Assembly (NCBI GenBank): GCA_938034165.1
Contig: CALHKP010000054.1
Span: forward strand, 1-60,471
From: an uncultured Clostridia bacterium
GTDB lineage: Bacteria > Bacillota > Clostridia > Peptostreptococcales > Anaerovoracaceae
Reading direction: 5' to 3'
Length of the DNA stretch: 60,471 bases
The position numbers and the translations under genes are program-made. The notes under the pieces are model-generated. The model had not been told where the DNA came from. It saw only the letters and a list, made by a program, of their open reading frames with translations, and made no database searches. Positions 17,012-25,760 of the stretch are shown piece after piece. Each line of letters starts with the position of its first letter. Within the stretch, counting starts at the first letter, position 1.

Positions 17012-17989
17012 TTAAATATCTCCTTTTCTTATGGCATCTGCTGCTTCCATCGCAAAATATGTAATAACTATGTCCGCTCCTGCTCTGAACATAGAAGCTG
17101 TTGTTTCGCACATGATTCCGTATTCGTCTATCAAACCTGCCTTTCCTGCATTTTTGATCATTGCATATTCACCGCTTACGCTGTATGTAGCAATAGGAAG
17201 TTCTGTATTGCAGGAAACTTCTCTTATAACATCAAGGTATGAAAGGGCAGGTTTTACCATGATAATATCAGCGCCTTCAGCTTCGTCATATGAAGCTTCA
17301 CGGATAGCTTCTCTCATGTTGTGGGGATCCATCTGATAGCTCTTTCTGTCTCCGAAAGAAGGTGCAGAACCTGCTGCTTCTCTGAATGGTCCGTAGAATT
17401 TTGATGCATATTTTACAGCATAGCTCATGATTGGCACATTCTTAAATCCGTTTGCATCAAGACCTTCTCTGATAGCTCCGACTCTTCCGTCCATCATGTC
17501 AGAGGGAGCAACCATGTCAGCTCCTGCTTTTGCGTGAGAAACTGCGGTTTTAACAAGATATTCAAGAGTTTCGTCATTGTCAACATCGTGACCGTGAAGG
17601 ATACCGCAGTGACCATGAGAAGTATATTCGCACATGCACACGTCAGTTATAACATATACAGAATCTCCATATAATCTTTTGATTTCTCTGCAGGCCTGCT
17701 GAACTACACCGTTGTCATCATAAGCACCTGAACCTACAGGATCTTTTTCCTTAGGAATACCAAATAGCAAAACTTTGTTTACGCCATGAGCCAGACATTC
17801 GTCTATGATTTCCTTTGCTCTATCAGGGCTGTATCTGAACTGTCCTTCCATAGCTTCAATAGGTGCTTTGATGTTCTCACCTTCTTCGAAGAAAATCGGA
17901 TAAATCAGTCCGTCTACAGAAGCTTTGGTTTCTCTTACCATGCCTCTTATAATAGAATTAGCTCTAAGTCTTCTTGGTCTGTTAATCAT
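17012..17989 (-). CDS. hemB: Porphobilinogen synthase (5-aminolaevulinate dehydratase)
   Basis: Condenses two 5-aminolaevulinates to porphobilinogen. 325 residues. Zinc-binding cysteines C118, C120 and C128 (DVCMCEYTSHGHCG) mark it as a Zn-dependent type. Schiff-base lysines are K197 (SKFYGPFR) and K246 (MVKPALSY). It overlaps cobA/hemD by four bases and is followed immediately by hemL. Confidence 0.97.
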   Translation of the reverse strand: MINRPRRLRANSIIRGMVRETKASVDGLIYPIFFEEGENIKAPIEAMEGQFRYSPDRAKEIIDECLAHGVNKVLLFGIPKEKDPVGSGAYDDNGVVQQACREIKRLYGDSVYVITDVCMCEYTSHGHCGILHGHDVDNDETLEYLVKTAVSHAKAGADMVAPSDMMDGRVGAIREGLDANGFKNVPIMSYAVKYASKFYGPFREAAGSAPSFGDRKSYQMDPHNMREAIREASYDEAEGADIIMVKPALSYLDVIREVSCNTELPIATYSVSGEYAMIKNAGKAGLIDEYGIMCETTASMFRAGADIVITYFAMEAADAIRKGDI

Positions 17990-19443
17990 AATAATTCTCC
18001 CACCTTTTTTATCATCGAATTTATAGTTGCTTCATCGGAAATAATTGTATCAAAGTTGTATTTCGCAGCTGCTTCAGCAGTCTGCTTGCCTATGCAAAGC
18101 GCTTTTGCTCCCGAAAAGTCTTTTTTATCCTGAGAATTAACAAAACCTTCAACGCAACTTTTGCTTGTAAAAGTTACAAGGTCGTAATCCTCTGCAGCTT
18201 CATCGTGCGAAATATACTCTGTCACATATACAGGATAATCTGTATAATCTATATCTGCCTCATCAAATATATTTGTGATATCTGCAGTTCCGATTTTTGC
18301 TCTCAGAAGAATAACTTTTTCGCCTGTTTTTATAAATCCGGTTTCCACCATCTCTTTTGCCAGATGTTCACCGTCATAAACACTCGGGATGAAATCACAC
18401 AGAAGTCCATACTTTTTCAGTGCATCCGCAGTACCTTTTCCTATGCATGCGATTTTCTGTTTTATGCATCTTGCATCTTTTCCGCTTTCCAACAGGTAAT
18501 CGAAGAAAGAGTTTACCCCTTCTCCGCTTGTAAATACAAGGCAGTCATAGTTTTCAAAATCAGGTGCGATAGGTCTGATATATTCAGTCTTGATACATGG
18601 ATAAAGCAAAGTATCCGCACCCAGTTTTCTCAGTCCATTGTTAAGCTTAGAATTCTTCTTCATCGGCTGGGTTACGATTACTTTTTTGCCTTTTAGCGGA
18701 AGCTTAGAATACCAGTCAAAGTCATCCGAAAGAGAACAAACTCTGCCTACAAGAATTACTGCAGGAGAAACGATTTTGTTTGCCTTTACATCAGCTTCTA
18801 TGTTTTCCAGTGTAGATGTAAGCTTTCTCTGATATGGTCTTGTACCGTTTTCTATTACAGCCGCAGGCATGTCTTTTTCCATTCCTGCATCCATAAGACC
18901 TTTTGCGATTCTTCCTATAGTTGAAACACTCATCATAAATACGAGAGTTCCATTAAGCTTAACGAGAGAATCAAAGTCTATTTTCGCTTCGCTGTCTGCT
19001 TTTCCGTGTCCTGTGATTATGTGAAGTGAAGAACAGAAGTTTCTGTGAGTTACAGGAATTCCTCCGTATGCAGGTGCTGCTATAGAAGAAGTGATTCCCG
19101 GAACAACCTCAAAAGAGACTTCATTTTGAGCAAGAAGCTCAAGTTCCTCGCCGCCTCTTCCGAAAACAAAAGGATCTCCGCCCTTAAGTCTCACTACAGT
19201 TTTTCCTTCAAGTGCTTCTCTAAGCAATATTTTGTTGATTTCACCCTGGGGAACAGGATGACATCCGACATTTTTGCCGACATCTATAAGAGCGGCAGAT
19301 TCAGGTATAAGAGCCATTATTTCGCTGCTTACCAGTCTGTCGTAAACCACAACATCACAGTTCTGCAGAAGTCGTTTTCCTTTTAGCGTAAGTAATTCAG
19401 GATCTCCCGGTCCCGCACCTACAAGATATACCTTTCCTTTCAT
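17986..19443 (-). CDS. cobA: Fused uroporphyrinogen-III C-methyltransferase / uroporphyrinogen-III synthase
   Basis: Residues 1 to about 245 form a SUMT/CobA methylase (VGAGPGDPELLT, VVYDRLV, GRGGEE, PGITSS) that makes precorrin-2. Residues about 250-485 form a HemD-type uroporphyrinogen-III synthase (VFTSGEGVNSFF, LVTFTSKSCVEGF), which closes and inverts the ring-D pyrrole. The fusion therefore does two consecutive steps. HemD is poorly conserved, so this half is recognised from fold-level pattern and operon position. It overlaps hemC by one base and hemB by four. Confidence 0.94.
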   Translation of the reverse strand: MKGKVYLVGAGPGDPELLTLKGKRLLQNCDVVVYDRLVSSEIMALIPESAALIDVGKNVGCHPVPQGEINKILLREALEGKTVVRLKGGDPFVFGRGGEELELLAQNEVSFEVVPGITSSIAAPAYGGIPVTHRNFCSSLHIITGHGKADSEAKIDFDSLVKLNGTLVFMMSVSTIGRIAKGLMDAGMEKDMPAAVIENGTRPYQRKLTSTLENIEADVKANKIVSPAVILVGRVCSLSDDFDWYSKLPLKGKKVIVTQPMKKNSKLNNGLRKLGADTLLYPCIKTEYIRPIAPDFENYDCLVFTSGEGVNSFFDYLLESGKDARCIKQKIACIGKGTADALKKYGLLCDFIPSVYDGEHLAKEMVETGFIKTGEKVILLRAKIGTADITNIFDEADIDYTDYPVYVTEYISHDEAAEDYDLVTFTSKSCVEGFVNSQDKKDFSGAKALCIGKQTAEAAAKYNFDTIISDEATINSMIKKVGELL

Positions 19444-20315
19444 TACTTCGCCCCCTTCATTTCAAGTGCCAGCTCCCTTCCGAGCTTTTCGCCATCAGCC
19501 TTCGGTCCTCTGACTGACTGCTTGTATGTATTGTTTTCTTCGTCAACATAAAAACCTGTAATAAGGATTTCTTCATTCTCTAAAACTGCATAAGCAGCAA
19601 CAGGTGAACTACATCCGCCGTCCAGAGTTCTTACATAACTTCTTTCGGCAGCCTGACAAAGTCTTGCCTCTTCATCATCAAAGTCCTTAAGGAACTCGGT
19701 CTCATATCCATTTCTTCCCTGAACAGCCAGAATTCCCTGACAGCATGCAGGAAGAATTTCATCAACTTCAAACACTCTTGATACACGGTCCTCAAGACCA
19801 AGTCTTTTGATACCGGCATAAGCTAAAATCAAAGCACTAAACTGTCCGCTGTCAAGCTTTGCAAGTCTTGTCTGGACATTTCCTCTTATAGGAGCAAGTT
19901 CTGCCTCGGGGAAAAGCTTTTTCGCCTGCAGCTGTCTTCTGAGAGAAGAACATCCGATAGGCTTTGAAAAATCTATCTCTGTTACGCCTTCAGGCAGAAT
20001 CAGTACGTCTCTTGGATCTTCACGTTTTGAAAAAGCAAGCAACGGAAGCTCCTTGGGAACTTCCATAGGCATATCCTTGAGGCTGTGCACAGTAAGGTCA
20101 ACTTCCTCTGCAACAAGCGCCTTATCGAGTTCTTTTACAAAAAGTCCCTTACCGCCTATTTTATCCAGGGTCTTATCTAAGATTTTATCCCCTGTTGTTT
20201 TCATTGTTACAAGTTCTGTTTCGATATTTTTGTCGTAAGCTTCAATGGCATCAATAACCATCTCTGACTGTATAACCGCAAGTTTGCTCTCACGGCTTCC
20301 TATTCTAACCTTCAT
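19443..20315 (-). CDS. hemC: Porphobilinogen deaminase (hydroxymethylbilane synthase)
   Basis: Links four porphobilinogens into hydroxymethylbilane on a dipyrromethane cofactor. The cofactor cysteine is C235 in LDGGCSSPVA. IGSRESKLA near the N-terminus and the HSLKDMP block at 77-83 are characteristic. The frame is open to a TTG at 20333, but ATG 20315 has AAAGGA six bases upstream and fits the family start, giving 290 residues. It overlaps the precorrin-2 dehydrogenase gene by 11 bases. Confidence 0.96.
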   Translation of the reverse strand: MKVRIGSRESKLAVIQSEMVIDAIEAYDKNIETELVTMKTTGDKILDKTLDKIGGKGLFVKELDKALVAEEVDLTVHSLKDMPMEVPKELPLLAFSKREDPRDVLILPEGVTEIDFSKPIGCSSLRRQLQAKKLFPEAELAPIRGNVQTRLAKLDSGQFSALILAYAGIKRLGLEDRVSRVFEVDEILPACCQGILAVQGRNGYETEFLKDFDDEEARLCQAAERSYVRTLDGGCSSPVAAYAVLENEEILITGFYVDEENNTYKQSVRGPKADGEKLGRELALEMKGAK

Positions 20316-20778
20316 CAGTAATCCTTTCTTCAATTACACGTCTCACCCTGGCAGCAGTTTTCTTTGTTATATCATGAGTATTTCCGCTGCCCGCAATACC
20401 CACTGTCACATCCTCGTTTACCGCAATAGCCGGAAAAAAGAAGTTACATTCGTCTTTTCTGTCGCATACACTTACCAGAGCGCCTTTTTCTTTTGCAATG
20501 ATACCGATTTCTCTGTTTACTTCGCGGTTATCTGTGCATGGCAGAACCATAAACTGCGAATCTATATATTCTTCTCTGTAAACATCACAGATATATCTGA
20601 TTTTGTTTTCTTCTGCAAGGGTTTTAATCTCGTCAAGAATTTCAGGAGAAATAACCTCTATATCAAAGTCAAACATGCATAGGGTTCTGATTCTTCTTGC
20701 GGCAATCTTTCCGCCGCCGAAAACGGTTACCTTTTTTCCTTCTGATTCAACAAAGATTGGAAAACGTCTATTTTTCAA
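20305..20778 (-). CDS. sirC: Precorrin-2 dehydrogenase (CysG N-terminal/SirC type)
   Basis: NAD-dependent oxidation of precorrin-2 to sirohydrochlorin, which CbiX then loads with cobalt. The Rossmann motif VTVFGGGKIAARR is followed by the NNxE-like acidic region and the CDRKDECNFFFPA segment. At about 157 residues it lacks the long C-terminal part of CysG. No ATG fits the start. TTG 20778 gives a family-like N-terminus (KNRRFPIF...) and has GGTGG about eight bases upstream; TTG 20811 is the alternative. It overlaps cbiJ by 11 bases. Ferrochelatase activity cannot be excluded. Confidence 0.9.
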   Translation of the reverse strand: MKNRRFPIFVESEGKKVTVFGGGKIAARRIRTLCMFDFDIEVISPEILDEIKTLAEENKIRYICDVYREEYIDSQFMVLPCTDNREVNREIGIIAKEKGALVSVCDRKDECNFFFPAIAVNEDVTVGIAGSGNTHDITKKTAARVRRVIEERITDEG

Positions 20779-21532
20779 AGTAATCAACCACCTTTTTTTT
20801 GCACTCTTCAAGTGACAGTCCCTCTTCTTCCAGAGGCCTTTCTATAACCACAAGCTTGTATCCCTCTTTGCAACACTGCAGTTTATCATCAAATCCCCCC
20901 GGTTTTCCGGTGCTCTTTGTTACAAGATAATCGCAATTGTACTGAACAAGAGTTGCAAGATTCATCTCAGCAGTAAAAGGTCCTTGCATAGCAATTATAT
21001 TCTTTGATGGGATTTTTGCATCCTTACACAAATTAATGGATTCAACAGAAGGAAGAACCCTGACAACAAGGCGTTCCTTATCCTCTACACTTTTCAGAAG
21101 ATGAAGCTCCTTGGAGCCTGTAGTTACAAAGAATCTTCCGTCATGTTCGTTTATATATCTGCTAAGCTCTCCCATGGAAGAAAGAGTTATTACATTTTCT
21201 CCTTCGTGGCAAATTTCACGTCTTAAAAGTCTTATATATTCAACTCTGCAATCTTGTGCGGCCTTTTTGATGTTGCATGTGACTTCTTTTGCATACGGGT
21301 GCGTGGAGTCAATTACAACTTCACACTTCTCAGCTATCAAGAAGTCCTTTATAGCTTTCTCATCCATCCTGCCCTCATGCACCCTTATATTTGGGTAATC
21401 CGAAATCAGTTCGCTTCCGTATTCCGTGGCAACAGAAAAAATACACTGCTCGGCAAAGGGCATTCTGCTTACAAACTCAGCAAGCATTCGGCCTTCTAAA
21501 GTTCCTGCAAAGATAACAAGTTTTTTAGACAT
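20768..21532 (-). CDS. cbiJ: Cobalt-precorrin-6A reductase
   Basis: NADH-dependent reduction of the macrocycle of cobalt-precorrin-6A. 254 residues from ATG 21532, which has GAGGA seven bases upstream; the frame is open to 21556. Family markers are FAGTLEGRMLAE near the N-terminus, DSTHPYAKEV in the middle and FVTTGSKEL. It overlaps cbiH by eight bases. Confidence 0.94.
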   Translation of the reverse strand: MSKKLVIFAGTLEGRMLAEFVSRMPFAEQCIFSVATEYGSELISDYPNIRVHEGRMDEKAIKDFLIAEKCEVVIDSTHPYAKEVTCNIKKAAQDCRVEYIRLLRREICHEGENVITLSSMGELSRYINEHDGRFFVTTGSKELHLLKSVEDKERLVVRVLPSVESINLCKDAKIPSKNIIAMQGPFTAEMNLATLVQYNCDYLVTKSTGKPGGFDDKLQCCKEGYKLVVIERPLEEEGLSLEECKKKVVDYFEK

Positions 21533-22256
21533 TTTTGTATCCTCTAGGAGTAACAAGCTTTCCGTTTACAACCTTTGTCTGGCTGTTTCCTATAAATACA
21601 GTAGTAAACATATCTATGTCGTCATTGTTCTTAAGCTCTGACATTTTACATATAACAGCAGTTTCGCCGTCTCTTCCGATATTTTTAACATATCCGCAAG
21701 GAGTATCCAAAGACTTGAATTCAGCCATGATATCAACTGCTTTGTCGATGTAATCGTGTCTCTTCTTACTCTTAGGATTGTAGAGGCATACAACAAAGTC
21801 AGCATCTGCAGCAAGCTTGAGTCTTTTTTCGATTTTTTCCCATGGCGTCAGAAGATCGCTGAGAGATACCACAGCAAAGTCATGAATTAAAGGAGCTCCA
21901 AGACAAGCTGCTCCACTGCATGCTGCAGTTATCCCAGGAACAGTTACAATTTCAATCTCAGGATGTTCTTCCGCAACTTCCAGCATAATTCCTGCCATTC
22001 CGTAAACACCTGCATCACCACTGCATACAAAAGCAACATTCTTTCCTTCGAGTGCTATATCAAGAGCCATCTTGCATCTGTCAACTTCCTGTTTCATTGC
22101 AGTTGATTTTACTTCTTTTCCTTCTGTAAGTTCTTTAACAAGGTCAACATAAAGCGTATATCCCACAACTGCATCACTTGACAAAATAGCTTCTCTTGCC
22201 TGAGGGGTCATATATTCCTTTCCACCCGGGCCGATACCAACAACATATATTTTCAT
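21525..22256 (-). CDS. cbiH: Cobalt-precorrin-3B C17-methyltransferase
   Basis: SAM-dependent methylation at C17 with ring contraction. 243 residues, a tetrapyrrole methylase. VVGIGPGGKEYMT at the N-terminus, VGYTLYVDLV, and the CSGDAGVYGMAG and PGITAACSGAACLGAPL blocks are diagnostic for CbiH/CobJ among the methylases. It stands 34 bases after hemA with its own RBS. Confidence 0.95.
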   Translation of the reverse strand: MKIYVVGIGPGGKEYMTPQAREAILSSDAVVGYTLYVDLVKELTEGKEVKSTAMKQEVDRCKMALDIALEGKNVAFVCSGDAGVYGMAGIMLEVAEEHPEIEIVTVPGITAACSGAACLGAPLIHDFAVVSLSDLLTPWEKIEKRLKLAADADFVVCLYNPKSKKRHDYIDKAVDIMAEFKSLDTPCGYVKNIGRDGETAVICKMSELKNNDDIDMFTTVFIGNSQTKVVNGKLVTPRGYKNV

Positions 22257-22290
22257 TTACTAATCTCCTCGTATAATCTGTTTAACCTTT

Positions 22291-23307
22291 TTAGTTTTCT
22301 TTTTCTGCCTTTTCTTTCAGCATATTTTCTCTGAAATCATACCATTTGTAGAAATCATCCTTGTATTTGAGTATTATTTCATCAATCTGCTTAAGCTGCT
22401 CTTCCTGCTTTACGGTTCTGTCTTCTCTGCTTATATCGTCTATATCATAATAAGTCACATTTTCCAGCTGTGCAGTTTCCGGATCTATATCTCTTGGAAC
22501 CGCCATATCTATAAACACAGAAGGAATTTTTGAGAGTTTCTTTATGTTTTCACATGTAACAGTAAAATGAGGACTCAAGGTTGCACTTATAACTGCATCT
22601 GATTCTTCTATGACCTTATATCGGTCACCATAAAGAACAGTGCCTACTCCATCAGGAACGATGTTTTCCCCATGCTTATACTGTCTCAATGTCATTGTAA
22701 CCCTTTTTCCGGCCTTTTCCAGGAGTTCTGCTACAAGTCGTCCTATCATTCCGTTTCCTATAACAAGAACATTTTTTATTTCAGGTTTCCTTATAATCAG
22801 ATTCACCGCCTTAGCTGCTGTTGAATTGTCATGAACCTTAAAATCCACAAGAGTTTTTACTTTTTTCCCTGCGCTGACACCTGTTCTGAAAACAACATTC
22901 AGAATTGTATCAGATGCCTTGTATGCTCTTGCTGTTTTGATTGAATCTCTTACCTGAGAAATAATCTGATCTTCTCCCCATATCTGAGATTCCGCACCGG
23001 AAGCAACCTTGCAGAGGTGATCCAGAACGTCGTCCCCCTTTAAAGTTATACTCATATGCGCATAATTATTATATTCCACACCTATACAGCTGCAAAGAAT
23101 TTCAAACGGATTAATATCCGCATCATCTGAGATATTAAGGTAAAGTTCTGTTCTGTTACATGTCGCAATAAGAACAGAACCTTCTATCTGCTGATTTTCC
23201 TTTAACTTCTCATATATTTCCGCGGTCTCCGTTTTGGTACAGGAAAATACTTCTCTGTCCTCCAAAGCAGCCATATTGTAATCTATATAAGACATTACTA
23301 AATTCAA
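22291..23307 (-). CDS. hemA: Glutamyl-tRNA reductase, C-terminally short
   Basis: Reduces glutamyl-tRNA to glutamate-1-semialdehyde, first step of the C5 pathway. Nucleophile C50 lies in LIATCNRTELYL, VASGAESQIWGEDQI is at about 97-111, and the NADPH-binding domain has VLVIGNGMIGRLVAELL. It has only 338 residues, versus roughly 400-455 in well-studied enzymes. It ends just after the FYKWYDFRE helix, so the C-terminal dimerisation bundle is missing. The start is TTG 23307, overlapping the cbiG stop by four bases, with GGGAG eight bases upstream; ATG 23295 is the alternative. No continuation is seen in other frames. Confidence 0.93.
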   Translation of the reverse strand: MNLVMSYIDYNMAALEDREVFSCTKTETAEIYEKLKENQQIEGSVLIATCNRTELYLNISDDADINPFEILCSCIGVEYNNYAHMSITLKGDDVLDHLCKVASGAESQIWGEDQIISQVRDSIKTARAYKASDTILNVVFRTGVSAGKKVKTLVDFKVHDNSTAAKAVNLIIRKPEIKNVLVIGNGMIGRLVAELLEKAGKRVTMTLRQYKHGENIVPDGVGTVLYGDRYKVIEESDAVISATLSPHFTVTCENIKKLSKIPSVFIDMAVPRDIDPETAQLENVTYYDIDDISREDRTVKQEEQLKQIDEIILKYKDDFYKWYDFRENMLKEKAEKEN

Positions 23308-24305
23308 AACTTACACTCCCATTTCCTGATGCTACAAGCACATGTAACGCCCTTTGCACCATTTTTTTTCATTATAAGACTTCCTCCGGAAGAAAACACA
23401 CAGCTTCGCTCACAAACATTGTCACATCCTGTGGTCTTTCTGACAAATTCAGAAGAGTCAAAGTCACCTTCTATACTCATCAGTTCTTCGGCACTGAAAG
23501 TCTCAAATTCCATATCATACTTTCTGCAAAAATCAAGTATGCATTTTTCTTTTTTCTTCAAATCAATAGAAACCACTTTTTCTATTGATTTTATTGAAAT
23601 TCTGTTTGCATCAAGCATTTCCAGAATTCTCTCTTCAAATACTTTGGAATCGGTATTTTTTCTGCATCCGACACCCAGAGTAACTATTTTCGGAACGGCT
23701 GTAAGGGTCTTTTCAAAAGGCTCTTTGCTTTCGTCAAGGCTTACAGATATGCCTGTCTTTGCTTCCGTTCCCAAAACCAATCCTTTTGGAATAGCTCCTT
23801 TTATATCAAAGTCACTTACAAGTCCGACATCTCTACCTTCCAAAAGTGAAGAGGAAATATATTTTATCTTATGTATGTCAGCTATTTCGCAACCTGCGTC
23901 TTTCGACCATACATCTACTGCAAACTTCTCATTTATATCAGTTGCAGTAGTGATTACAGGATTTGCACCGATGATGTCTGCAATTTCCAATGTCAGCCGG
24001 TTGCCTCCGCCAAGGTGTCCGGACAGAAGAGAAATTGCATTTTTTCCGCAGTCATCTATTACAACAACTGCAGGGTCTTTGTCCTTTGAAACGATATAAG
24101 GTGCGATATATCTTACTGCAATACCTGCAGCGGATATAAATATCAGCCCGTAGCAATCATAAAATTCCCTTTTAACAAAATCTTTCAGAGACTCTTTTTC
24201 TTTTTCATATACATCAAAGGTGTATCGTTCTTTCCCTTTGGCAATAATTACTTCAGCCAAAGCTTTTCCCTTAGATGTCAGAGATATAAGTGCCAGTCTT
24301 TTCAT
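23304..24305 (-). CDS. cbiG: Cobalt-precorrin-5A hydrolase
   Basis: Opens the delta-lactone of cobalt-precorrin-5A and releases acetaldehyde. 333 residues. The central domain carries FISAAGIAVRYIAP and LLSGHLGGGNRL. The C-terminal CobE-like domain has LGVGCRKNTD and ends in the cysteine-rich TGCDNVCERSCVFSSGG, followed by CACSIRKWEC. It begins right after cbiF and overlaps hemA by four bases. Confidence 0.95.
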   Translation of the reverse strand: MKRLALISLTSKGKALAEVIIAKGKERYTFDVYEKEKESLKDFVKREFYDCYGLIFISAAGIAVRYIAPYIVSKDKDPAVVVIDDCGKNAISLLSGHLGGGNRLTLEIADIIGANPVITTATDINEKFAVDVWSKDAGCEIADIHKIKYISSSLLEGRDVGLVSDFDIKGAIPKGLVLGTEAKTGISVSLDESKEPFEKTLTAVPKIVTLGVGCRKNTDSKVFEERILEMLDANRISIKSIEKVVSIDLKKKEKCILDFCRKYDMEFETFSAEELMSIEGDFDSSEFVRKTTGCDNVCERSCVFSSGGSLIMKKNGAKGVTCACSIRKWECKF

Positions 24306-25055
24306 TTATTTTGTTGCCTCTCTGAAAAGATGTGTGAAGGAAGGATCATAAAGCTTTGATCTTTCGTATTTGCTTCCCAGGAATCCTCCAACCATTATAA
24401 GCGCCATCTTGTTGATGCCGTTTTCTTCGGCTGCCGTTGCAATGTTTTCTACAGTTGTTCTGATTACCTTTTCGTCAGGCCATGTTGCCTTGTATACGAT
24501 AGCTGCCGGTGAATCCGGAGCATATCCTCCTTCTATGAGTCTGTGTGAAAGTTCTTCTAGCATTGTTGATGTTAAAAATACAACCATTGTAGCTCCGTGA
24601 GCTGCCAGCTTTGAAATCTCTTCTTTTTCAGGTACAGGTGTTCTTCCTGCCATTCTTGTAAGAATTACAGTCTGGCTCACATCAGGAAGAGTATATTCTG
24701 CATTCAGAGCTGCTGCAGCTCCGATAAATGAACTTACTCCGGGAACTGATTCGTAAGGAAGCTCCAGTTCGTCAAGAATATCCATCTGTTCTCTGATTGC
24801 TCCGTAAATACAAGGATCTCCTGTGTGAAGTCTCACTACTTCCTTGCCTTTGTTCGCCTTCATTACATCGATTACTTCTTCTAATGTCATATGAGCACTG
24901 TTGTGAATCTCACATTCTTCTTTTGCATATTCTAAGAGAGCAGGATTTACCAGTGAACCCGCATAGATGATTACGTCAGCTTTTTTTAGAAGTTCTGCTC
25001 CTCTTACAGTTATTAAATCTGCGGCACCGGGGCCTGCACCAATAAAGTATATCAT
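24306..25055 (-). CDS. cbiF: Cobalt-precorrin-4 C11-methyltransferase
   Basis: SAM-dependent methylation at C11. 249 residues, a tetrapyrrole methylase with FIGAGPGAADLIT at the N-terminus, IIYAGSLVNP, RLHTGDPCIYGAIREQ and the PGVSSFIGAAAALNAEYTLP block typical of CbiF/CobM. It lies 21 bases after cbiL. Confidence 0.96.
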   Translation of the reverse strand: MIYFIGAGPGAADLITVRGAELLKKADVIIYAGSLVNPALLEYAKEECEIHNSAHMTLEEVIDVMKANKGKEVVRLHTGDPCIYGAIREQMDILDELELPYESVPGVSSFIGAAAALNAEYTLPDVSQTVILTRMAGRTPVPEKEEISKLAAHGATMVVFLTSTMLEELSHRLIEGGYAPDSPAAIVYKATWPDEKVIRTTVENIATAAEENGINKMALIMVGGFLGSKYERSKLYDPSFTHLFREATK

Positions 25056-25076
25056 TTTATCCTCCTGAATTTATAA

Positions 25077-25760
25077 TTAGTTTTCTCTTTCTTCTGCCGG
25101 TACAACTATAATTGAAAAGTAGCTTGAAGGCTCTTCCAGATCCTGAAAATCTTGATAAACCTTCTCATCAAGCATAGTAGCTCTCTCTACCATCATAGCC
25201 TTTTTATCTTTTAATACATCCTTCATTTCCATGATTGTTTTGCCTGATTTCATGAAAACCTTAGTTCCGGAAAGGTTAAGCTCGTCTGTTCCCTTGAATG
25301 TTGCAGGAATTATATGAAGCATTTCTTCTCTTTCACAAAGGGAAGTGTCGAGGCTTGCCGCAACCGCACAAAAGGAAGGAACTCCAGGAATTATGTTTGT
25401 ATCATAGCCTGCATTTTTCAGTTTTCTGTGAACATACATAACCGTGCTGTAAATAGCTGGGTCTCCCAAAGTAAGGAAAGAAACTTTCTTATCATCGTCA
25501 AGATATCCCGAAATCAGTTCAAATGATTCTCTGTGATAAGTATCGAGCTTTTCTTTATCCTTTGTCATAGGCATATAGCTTTCCACAACTGTTTTTCCCT
25601 TGAGATGTTCTCCTGCTATGGAAACTGCAATATTTATTTCTGCGCCGCTCTTAGGCACTACGATTACATCACTGTTTTCTATGGTTTTTATAGCTTTTAG
25701 AGTAATAAGCTCAGGATCTCCGGGTCCTATTCCGACTGCATAAAATTTTCCTTTTTTCAA
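25077..25760 (-). CDS. cbiL: Cobalt-precorrin-2 C20-methyltransferase
   Basis: SAM-dependent methylation at C20, the first methylation after cobalt insertion. 227 residues. VGIGPGDPELITLKA at the N-terminus, LTLGDPAIYSTVMYV and IPGVPSFCAVAA fit CbiL/CobI. It overlaps cbiD by four bases. Confidence 0.95.
   Translation of the reverse strand: MKKGKFYAVGIGPGDPELITLKAIKTIENSDVIVVPKSGAEINIAVSIAGEHLKGKTVVESYMPMTKDKEKLDTYHRESFELISGYLDDDKKVSFLTLGDPAIYSTVMYVHRKLKNAGYDTNIIPGVPSFCAVAASLDTSLCEREEMLHIIPATFKGTDELNLSGTKVFMKSGKTIMEMKDVLKDKKAMMVERATMLDEKVYQDFQDLEEPSSYFSIIVVPAEEREN

Noticed and set aside
22257..22290. Frameshifted remainder of hemA after its stop
   Set aside because: Only 34 bases separate hemA from cbiH, too few to encode the missing dimerisation domain in any frame.
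23329..24099. 256-codon plus-strand open frame inside cbiG
   Set aside because: Antisense shadow; the minus-strand frame carries all CbiG motifs.
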